From contig JACRMV010000005.1 of the NCBI GenBank assembly GCA_016235025.1, positions 1 through 64,000 of the forward strand: DNA of 64,000 nucleotides, read 5' to 3'. A program made the translations under genes and the position numbers. The notes under the pieces were generated by a model, which saw only the letters and a program-made list of their open reading frames with translations, ran no database searches and was not told the origin of the DNA. The first letter of the stretch is position 1, and each line of letters opens with the position of its first letter. The stretch comes from Rhodocyclales bacterium. GTDB lineage: Bacteria; Pseudomonadota; Gammaproteobacteria; Burkholderiales; Rhodocyclaceae. Positions 59,122 to 64,000 of the stretch are shown piece by piece.

Positions 59122-59823
59122 TCAGTTCAGCCTTAACCCACTGATCCAGCGCTGATAAATCCGGTCGGCCACGATGCGCATGCGGGCAATGCGTTGCTCC
59201 AGGTTTTCGTGCATTTGCGCGGGCGTTTGTACCGAGGCCGATGGCGGGGCGTTTTCATTGTCCCAATGGCGACCCCAGAGCCGGATCATGGCTGCGGTCA
59301 TTTCGATGTGGCATTGCAATCCCACATGTGGACCGCGCACAAAGGCTTGATTTTCGCAATGTGTGCTTTTCAGGATTCGGGTTGCGCCATGCGGCAGGCT
59401 GAACGTTTCGCCATGCCAGTGAAATGCCTCGAAGCGTTGGTTGTCGCCTATCCAGTCGGCAGCCGCCGTGTCAGTGACTTGAACCTCGCCCCAGCCAATT
59501 TCCTTTACCGGGTTTCGGGTCACCACGCCACCGAAAGCCTTGCTCATCAATTGGCCGCCAAGGCAATGGCCAAGAACGGGAATCCCGTGTGCATCGGCAT
59601 CGCGGATCAAGGCAAGCTCCTGGTGGATCCAGGGCAGGTCATCATTCACGCTCATCGGTCCACCCATGAAGCAAAGCCCGGAAAAATTCACAGAAGTCGG
59701 CGCTGGCGAGACGCCAGTGTCGATAGTGAATAGCGTCCAGGGGAGTGAGTGGCGGTCGAGGAATGTGGCAAAATAGCCAGGACCCTCGCCGGGGCTATGA
59801 CGGAATATTGCAATTGGTTTCAT
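59122..59823 (-). CDS. class I glutamine amidotransferase-like protein
   Basis: The protein has 233 residues, with a GMP-synthase-type amidotransferase fold. The nucleophile elbow is GHCLGGQLMSKAFGG, near Cys95. A catalytic His-Glu pair occurs in GLQCHIEMT, where the usual Phe before His is Cys. Such stand-alone proteins include peptidases and glutamine hydrolases; the substrate is unknown. The start ATG at 59823 shares bases with the start of the divergent Nudix gene. A dispersed motif copy encodes VSPAPTS. Confidence 0.88.
   Translation of the reverse strand: MKPIAIFRHSPGEGPGYFATFLDRHSLPWTLFTIDTGVSPAPTSVNFSGLCFMGGPMSVNDDLPWIHQELALIRDADAHGIPVLGHCLGGQLMSKAFGGVVTRNPVKEIGWGEVQVTDTAAADWIGDNQRFEAFHWHGETFSLPHGATRILKSTHCENQAFVRGPHVGLQCHIEMTAAMIRLWGRHWDNENAPPSASVQTPAQMHENLEQRIARMRIVADRIYQRWISGLRLN
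59693..59716 (+). repeat. dispersed 24-bp motif, copy 11
   Basis: Reads GAAGTCGGCGCTGGC, GAG, ACGCCA. It lies antisense inside the amidotransferase gene, which reads VSPAPTS here. Confidence 0.75.
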
Positions 59824-60469
59824 GTCGAAATTCTCTCTTAGTACTGCTGTCGATTCTAACGGAGCTTTGCTTGCTCTGATGCGCCGCCACTTTGCTGCAG
59901 GAAGGGTTGCGCCTGCTGTCAACGAAGGAGAGATCATTGTCCCGCCAATTGCAGCCTCGTTACCTCGTGTGCCAGCCGCAGTGCTGGTGCCGATCGTTTT
60001 GCGCGAGACCGGCGCCACACTGCTATTGACGCAGCGTACTGCACATTTACATGACCATGCCGGCCAGATCAGTTTTCCCGGCGGGCGTTGCGAAGCTGAT
60101 GACCCGACACCGGAAGCGACCGCTTTGCGCGAGGCAGCGGAGGAGGTCGGGCTCGACCCGGCTCAGGTTGAGATTCTCGGCCGCCTGCCGGAATATCGCA
60201 CAGTGACTGGTTTTGCCATCACACCGGTGGTGGGATTGGTGACGCCACCGCTTAATCTCAAGCTGGACGATTTTGAAGTGGCTGAGGTTTTCGAGCCGCC
60301 GCTTGAGTTTGTGCTCAATCGTGAAAACCATCAGCGGCATAGCTTGGAATTCCAAGGTGAATTGCGTGAGTTCTGGGCCATTCCCTGGCAGGGATACTAT
60401 ATTTGGGGGGCTACGGCGGGCATGCTGGTCAGCCTGCATCATTCGCTGTTTGACGGGAGGGCCGCATGA
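59822..60469 (+). CDS. nudL: CoA pyrophosphatase-type Nudix hydrolase
   Basis: Nudix hydrolases of this subgroup cleave CoA to 4'-phosphopantetheine and 3',5'-ADP. The upstream CoA signature LLTQRTAHLHDHAGQISFPGGR is followed by the Nudix helix TALREAAEEVGLD. The length is 215 residues. The ATG at 59822 overlaps the opposite-strand start. The only in-frame ATG soon after is at 59879, which would remove 19 residues. It overlaps the following gene by 4 bases. Confidence 0.92.
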   Translation: MSKFSLSTAVDSNGALLALMRRHFAAGRVAPAVNEGEIIVPPIAASLPRVPAAVLVPIVLRETGATLLLTQRTAHLHDHAGQISFPGGRCEADDPTPEATALREAAEEVGLDPAQVEILGRLPEYRTVTGFAITPVVGLVTPPLNLKLDDFEVAEVFEPPLEFVLNRENHQRHSLEFQGELREFWAIPWQGYYIWGATAGMLVSLHHSLFDGRAA

Positions 60470-61410
60470 CGCTGTTATCGATTGTGATTGCCCTGCTCCT
60501 GGAGCAGGCCCGGTCACTGCCTGTCGAGCGCGTGGTGCATGAGCCGGTAGCAAGGCTGGCTGCTTTTCTGGAAGGCCGGTTTAATGATGGCATTCGTCTG
60601 CATGGAGCCATTGCCTGGGGAATTGGAGCCGCATTGCCGGCAGGTCTTTTGCTTATTTTGCAGGCTGTATTGCAACGTGTGCAGCCGTTATTGGCCCTGA
60701 TTCTGGCTGTGGGCGTACTGTACCTGACCATGGGGTTTCGTCAGTTCAGTCACTTCTTTACTGATATTCATTTGGCGTTACGCGCGGGAGAAATCGAGCG
60801 GGCACGCCAGCTTCTCGCCGACTGGCGTCACCGCAGCAATGATAAATTGACGAGCAGCGAGACTGCGCGACTGGCGATTGAGGATGCCTTGTTGCTCTCG
60901 CATCGTTATGTATTTGCTCCCCTGTTCTGGTTTGTACTGCTTGGGCCGGCAGGGGCCGTGCTGTACCGTCTTACGCACCTGCTGAATGAATTCTGGAATA
61001 AACCCATGCCGGCCGGACTGGTCATGGCAGATGAGTTCGGACAGTTTGCCCGGCAAGCTTTTGCTGCACTCGACTGGCTGCCTGTACGTATTACGGCGGC
61101 TGCATTTGCCGTGGTGGGCGATTTCGAGGATGCGGTGGATTGTTGGCGCAATCAGGCCTCGCGCTGGCCCGACAGCGGCTCGGGTATACTCTTGGCCAGC
61201 GGTGCAGGGGCGCTGGGCGTCAAGCTGGGCATGCCAGTGCACGGTGCGGTTCAAGGTATGGACGAAGCAGGAGAACGTCCCGAGCTGGGATTGGGCGATG
61301 AGGCCGATCCCGATTTCATGCAGAGCACGGTGGGCTTGGTTTGGCGTAGCCTTGTGCTTGGCTTGGCGGTACTGACGTTGATCTGGGTTTCAGGCTGGGT
61401 TGGCGGCTGA
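60466..61410 (+). CDS. CobD/CbiB family membrane protein
   Basis: The 314-residue membrane protein has about four or five hydrophobic segments and matches the CobD/CbiB-like (AmpE-like) family found in betaproteobacteria next to nudL. Supporting phrases are LLSIVIALLLEQ at the start, WFVLLGPAGAVLYRL in the middle and LDWLPVRITAAAFAVVGDFEDAVDCWR. True CbiB makes cobinamide in cobalamin synthesis, but no cob genes are nearby, so that role is doubtful here. Confidence 0.82.
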   Translation: MTLLSIVIALLLEQARSLPVERVVHEPVARLAAFLEGRFNDGIRLHGAIAWGIGAALPAGLLLILQAVLQRVQPLLALILAVGVLYLTMGFRQFSHFFTDIHLALRAGEIERARQLLADWRHRSNDKLTSSETARLAIEDALLLSHRYVFAPLFWFVLLGPAGAVLYRLTHLLNEFWNKPMPAGLVMADEFGQFARQAFAALDWLPVRITAAAFAVVGDFEDAVDCWRNQASRWPDSGSGILLASGAGALGVKLGMPVHGAVQGMDEAGERPELGLGDEADPDFMQSTVGLVWRSLVLGLAVLTLIWVSGWVGG

Positions 61411-61431
61411 CTTTTTAGAGAGGTAAAACTG

Positions 61432-62619
61432 ATGGCTAGCAAAAGAGAAGTTGTTGTATTGAGTGCGGTACGTTCCGCAATCGGTTCATTTGGTGGTTCC
61501 TTGAGCACGATCGAACCGGCCGAACTGGCGGGCATGGTAATGAAGGAGGCCGTCGGGCGCTCTGGCGTTGATCCCGCGCAAATCAATTACGTTACGGTTG
61601 GCCATTGCATTCCCACCGATTCGCGTTATGCCTATGTTTCCCGTGTGGCCTCGATCCAGGCCGGATTGCCGATGGAATCGGTGGCCATGCAGGTCAACCG
61701 TCTGTGTTCATCCGGACTGCAGGGGATTGTCACCACCGCGCAGAACATCATGCTCGACGATTGCGATTACGGTATTGGCGGCGGTGTTGAGGTCATGTCG
61801 CGTGGCATTTACATGGCGCCGGCGATGCGGTCAGGTGCGCGGATGGGTGATACCAAAATGATTGACTCCATGGTGGCCGTACTCACCGATCCTTTCGGGG
61901 TGGGTCATATGGGAATCACGGCAGAAAATCTCGCCGTCAAACATGGCATCAGCCGTGAAGCCCAGGATGCATTCGCGCTGGAATCGCAACGCCGTGCGGC
62001 TGTCGCCATTGCCGAAGGCCGCTTCAAGTCGCAGATCGTGCCCATTGTGCAACAGACCCGCAAGGGGGACGTGGTTTTCGATACGGATGAGCATGTCAAG
62101 CCGAACACTACGCTCGAATCGCTCGCCAAGATGAAACCGGCGTTCAAGAAAGATGGCACGGTCACGGCCGGTAATGCATCTGGCATCAACGATGGCGCTG
62201 CCTTTTTCGTCATGGCCGCAGCGGATGTGGCCGCCAAGGCAGGACACAAGCCCATTGCCAGGCTGGTTGCCTATGCCATCGCCGGGGTGCCCAATGACAT
62301 CATGGGCGAGGGACCGATTCCGGCAACCCAACTGGCCTTGAAGAAGGCCGGCCTGTCGCTGGACAAGATGGACGTCATTGAGTCGAATGAAGCTTTTGCC
62401 GCACAGGCGCTTACTGTGGCCAAGGTGCTTGGTTTGGATCCGGCGAAAACCAATCCGAATGGTGGCGCCATCGCCTTGGGTCACCCGGTCGGCTGTTCCG
62501 GCGCCTTCCTCGCCACGAAGGCGCTGTATGAGTTGCAGCGCATAAACGGTCGTTATGCACTGGTGACCATGTGCATCGGTGGTGGCCAGGGCATTGCGAC
62601 GATTTTCGAACGGCTCTGA
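61432..62619 (+). CDS. acetyl-CoA C-acyltransferase (thiolase)
   Basis: This is a thiolase that condenses or cleaves acyl-CoA with acetyl-CoA. The acylated cysteine is Cys92 (NRLCSSGLQ). The catalytic His lies in GGAIALGHPVGCSGA and the second Cys in MCIGGGQG. The length of 395 residues is typical of biosynthetic thiolases (PhaA/BktB), but the substrate chain length cannot be read from the sequence. GAGAGG precedes the ATG. A strong terminator ends the unit. Confidence 0.94.
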   Translation: MASKREVVVLSAVRSAIGSFGGSLSTIEPAELAGMVMKEAVGRSGVDPAQINYVTVGHCIPTDSRYAYVSRVASIQAGLPMESVAMQVNRLCSSGLQGIVTTAQNIMLDDCDYGIGGGVEVMSRGIYMAPAMRSGARMGDTKMIDSMVAVLTDPFGVGHMGITAENLAVKHGISREAQDAFALESQRRAAVAIAEGRFKSQIVPIVQQTRKGDVVFDTDEHVKPNTTLESLAKMKPAFKKDGTVTAGNASGINDGAAFFVMAAADVAAKAGHKPIARLVAYAIAGVPNDIMGEGPIPATQLALKKAGLSLDKMDVIESNEAFAAQALTVAKVLGLDPAKTNPNGGAIALGHPVGCSGAFLATKALYELQRINGRYALVTMCIGGGQGIATIFERL

Positions 62620-62658
62620 TACAGATGCATTTCGCTTGTTAATCGATCTCTGTCAATT

Positions 62659-62693
62659 ACCTAAAAAACCGGTCTTGCACCGGTTTTTTAGGT
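62659..62693. terminator. terminator after thiolase gene
   Basis: A perfect 15-bp inverted repeat (62659-62673 with 62679-62693) has a 5-base loop and contains runs of six A and six T residues. It follows the thiolase stop by 39 bases. Confidence 0.93.
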
Positions 62694-62996
62694 CCCATTT
62701 TTCTTCTATTAGCCGTCTTGCCGGGGCCGACTTCTTGAAAAAGTGACTATGGCTACGCATACTTAAAAATAGTGCGGCCCAACTTGGTATGCATCAAATT
62801 GTCTTTTATAAATTACAGATGCTTGCGGTGAAAGTAAAAGCGGTACGGGGTTCTGCGGTGTTGATTTGGGGTATATCGTGGAGCATTTACACTGATTCCT
62901 CTTTGTCTGACTTCATGACAAAAAAATCGGTCACAGTCGTTGGTGTTTATTCAGTGTGTCCTTAACGATACGAGCTACGATGTTCCTGGTCGTGCC
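62694..62996. other. AT-richer intergenic region with no convincing gene
   Basis: These 303 bases contain one degenerate copy of the dispersed motif (62711-62734). They are visibly richer in A and T than the flanking genes. No open reading frame with a ribosome binding site was found. The promoter of the gene at 63142 probably lies here. Confidence 0.5.
62711..62734 (-). repeat. dispersed 24-bp motif, copy 12 (degenerate)
   Basis: On the - strand reads GAAGTCGGCCCCGGC, AAG, ACGGCT. It is intergenic, after the thiolase terminator. Confidence 0.55.
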
Positions 62997-63137
62997 ATGC
63001 GGAAACGTGACGATCACCAACAAGGATTGAGTGGATTAATTAGTTCGATGATGCTTTTCTTTACGAACACGGTGCTCTGTGTGGTTGTCTACTTGGCGCG
63101 AGCGGGTGTTCCAGCTAAAAGCGCAAACAGGAGGTAG
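62997..63137 (+). CDS. possible 46-residue membrane protein
   Basis: A short frame starting MRKRDDHQQG has one hydrophobic segment (SSMMLFFTNTVLCVVVYLA) and a basic end. Its stop lies inside the AGGAGGT ribosome binding site of the next gene, which would allow coupling. There is no clear ribosome binding site of its own and no recognised family, so it may not be a gene. A start at ATG 62940 would add 19 residues. Confidence 0.3.
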   Translation: MRKRDDHQQGLSGLISSMMLFFTNTVLCVVVYLARAGVPAKSANRR

Positions 63138-63141
63138 CACA

Positions 63142-63720
63142 ATGGAAATGGAAGAAACACGCAAGCCACGTTGGCCTGTGCTGGTGAGTCTGATTTTCGC
63201 CATGCAGGCGGGGGCGGCACTCAGTCATGGCAAACCGAGTTCGCTGGAAGACGATCCCTGCACGCGGCAGGCAGGGGGGGTGATGGTGCATTTCAATGTG
63301 TATCTGCCGCAGCATGCAGTCACAGCGAATTACTGTACGGAAATTCCTGTTGCCGGTGAGGGGGTGTTTGTCACGGATCTGGCAAGCGATGAGTTGCGAT
63401 ATCGTCCGGTAGCCATGCGTATCGTCAAGGGAGACGATCCAAACTCAATCGAACAAACCATCGCTTATATGCCTCCAGGCCCCCATCTTGATGGCGTGAT
63501 TGCATCATCGGCAAACTTGGAGCAAGGTCTTTATTCCGCCGTAATTACGGTCGAAGACAGTCAGCCGCCGGTAAAGTTTATTTATCGTCTTCGGGTGCAG
63601 ATGGTGGACTATGTCAGGTATGTAGTTCTAACCATCTTGCTGCTGTTGTTTTCGTTCCTGGGCTACAAACTGGTTCGCTCCCAGCGGTTCGCCGCATTGC
63701 TTGCCAAATTTCGGCGCTGA
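63142..63720 (+). CDS. exported, C-terminally membrane-anchored protein of unknown function
   Basis: The 192-residue protein has a signal peptide (hydrophobic part about residues 13-28, ending near LSHG). A periplasmic domain of about 130 residues with two cysteines (PCTRQAGG and ANYCTEIP) follows. It ends in a C-terminal membrane helix (about 162-178, VVLTILLLLFSFLGY) with a short basic cytoplasmic tail. AGGAGGT (63129-63135) precedes ATG 63142. I do not recognise the family with confidence. The topology suggests a periplasmic binding or assembly factor. Confidence 0.8.
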   Translation: MEMEETRKPRWPVLVSLIFAMQAGAALSHGKPSSLEDDPCTRQAGGVMVHFNVYLPQHAVTANYCTEIPVAGEGVFVTDLASDELRYRPVAMRIVKGDDPNSIEQTIAYMPPGPHLDGVIASSANLEQGLYSAVITVEDSQPPVKFIYRLRVQMVDYVRYVVLTILLLLFSFLGYKLVRSQRFAALLAKFRR

Positions 63721-63764
63721 ACAAAACTGAATGAGGTGAGAGTCAGTAGCGCGCATACACATGA

Positions 63765-63798
63765 AATTAGGGGTGCCGCCCATGCGCCATCCCTAATT
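63765..63798. terminator. convergent hairpin between the unknown gene and pckG
   Basis: An outer perfect stem (63766-63773 with 63791-63798) and a partly paired interior form a hairpin. It lies between the + gene ending at 63720 and the - gene ending at 63831. There is no T run, so its strength is uncertain. Confidence 0.4.
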
Positions 63799-63807
63799 AC
63801 GTTAATG

Positions 63808-63831
63808 CGCCGTATTGCCAGCGCCGACTTT
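63808..63831 (-). repeat. dispersed 24-bp motif, copy 13
   Basis: On the - strand reads AAAGTCGGCGCTGGC, AAT, ACGGCG. It begins at the last base of the pckG stop codon. Confidence 0.8.
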
Positions 63832-64000
63832 TAATCAATCAGGCTAAGCTCAAACAAGTCACGTTTAAGAGGCAGCGCTGCCGGGAGACGGCTTTTCAGC
63901 TTGTCAAACCATTCAGCATGCAGTTTCAGCTCTTCGCGCCATGCGGTCGTATCGACTGCGGTGAGATGCTCGAATTGCTCTTTTGACACCCCCTCGCTGC
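63831..64000 (-). CDS. pckG: phosphoenolpyruvate carboxykinase (GTP), C-terminal end
   Basis: The - strand reads to a TAA at 63831-63833 and gives a C-terminal tail including [19 protein letters not shown] and [13 protein letters not shown]. This matches the end of GTP-dependent PEP carboxykinase, which converts oxaloacetate to PEP in gluconeogenesis. The start lies beyond the window. The last bases of the stop overlap a dispersed motif copy. It fits the acetate and glyoxylate metabolism encoded elsewhere here. Confidence 0.8.
   Translation of the reverse strand, partial: SEGVSKEQFEHLTAVDTTAWREELKLHAEWFDKLKSRLPAALPLKRDLFELSLID

Overview
The window is a contiguous piece of a betaproteobacterial chromosome. 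Three gene orders that are characteristic of that class support this: rodZ-ispG-hisS-yfgM-bamB-der-hfq-hflX-hflK-hflC-hisZ-purA, accA-tilS, and exbB-exbD-lpxK-kdsB-adk. The gene mix (glyoxylate shunt, PPi-dependent phosphofructokinase beside a membrane pyrophosphatase, flavocytochrome c sulfide dehydrogenase) fits a Rhodocyclales or Nitrosomonadales relative. That placement is inference, because no marker gene could be searched.

Layout. 1-140: the 3' end of a 5S rRNA gene and the terminator of the rRNA operon. 220-17569: one long + strand run with many ATGA or GTGA overlaps, covering fatty acid synthesis (accA), tRNA and rRNA modification (tilS, rlmN), a pilus lipoprotein, cell shape (rodZ), isoprenoids (ispG), hisS, outer-membrane assembly (bamB), ribosome GTPases (der, hflX), hfq, the HflKC complex, hisZ and purA. 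17660-23145: queA-tgt-yajC-secD-secF. 23188-24883: purB and a small conserved gene on the - strand. 25044-29160: an acyl-CoA desaturase, rpmG-rpmB, radC, and coaBC-dut. 29173-34631 (- strand): fccBA-like sulfide dehydrogenase genes, malate synthase, isocitrate lyase and rraA. 34691-41759: clpSA, a cold-shock gene, icd facing aceK, and rluE. 41771-48555: a Cys/Lys/Ala repeat protein, a DUF192 gene, rpsT, sodB, xseA, and the exbBD-lpxK-kdsB block. 48650-52706: adk, PPi-phosphofructokinase and H+-pyrophosphatase. 52799-54131: a stand-alone cyclic-nucleotide-binding protein and a decayed IS630 transposase. 54269-64000: argDFG, ppnP, yajQ, an amidotransferase/Nudix divergent pair, a CobD-like membrane protein, thiolase, an uncharacterised secreted and anchored protein, and the 3' end of GTP-type pckG.

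Functionally, icd, aceK, aceA, aceB, thiolase and pckG together handle growth on acetate or fatty acids through the glyoxylate shunt and gluconeogenesis. The PPi-dependent kinase and the H+-pumping pyrophosphatase point to PPi as an energy currency.

The most unusual signal is a family of at least 13 copies of a roughly 24-bp motif. Its core is AAAGTCGGCGCTGGC, followed by a variable triplet and ACGGCG. Copies are spread over the whole window, about one per 5 kb, on both strands. Eight lie inside conserved genes and five between genes. When the motif runs in the direction of a gene it is always read as a KVGAGETA-like peptide, and when it runs against a gene it is always read as SPAPT. This looks like a genome-wide signal sequence such as an uptake sequence or a protein-binding site, and I do not recognise it as a described element.
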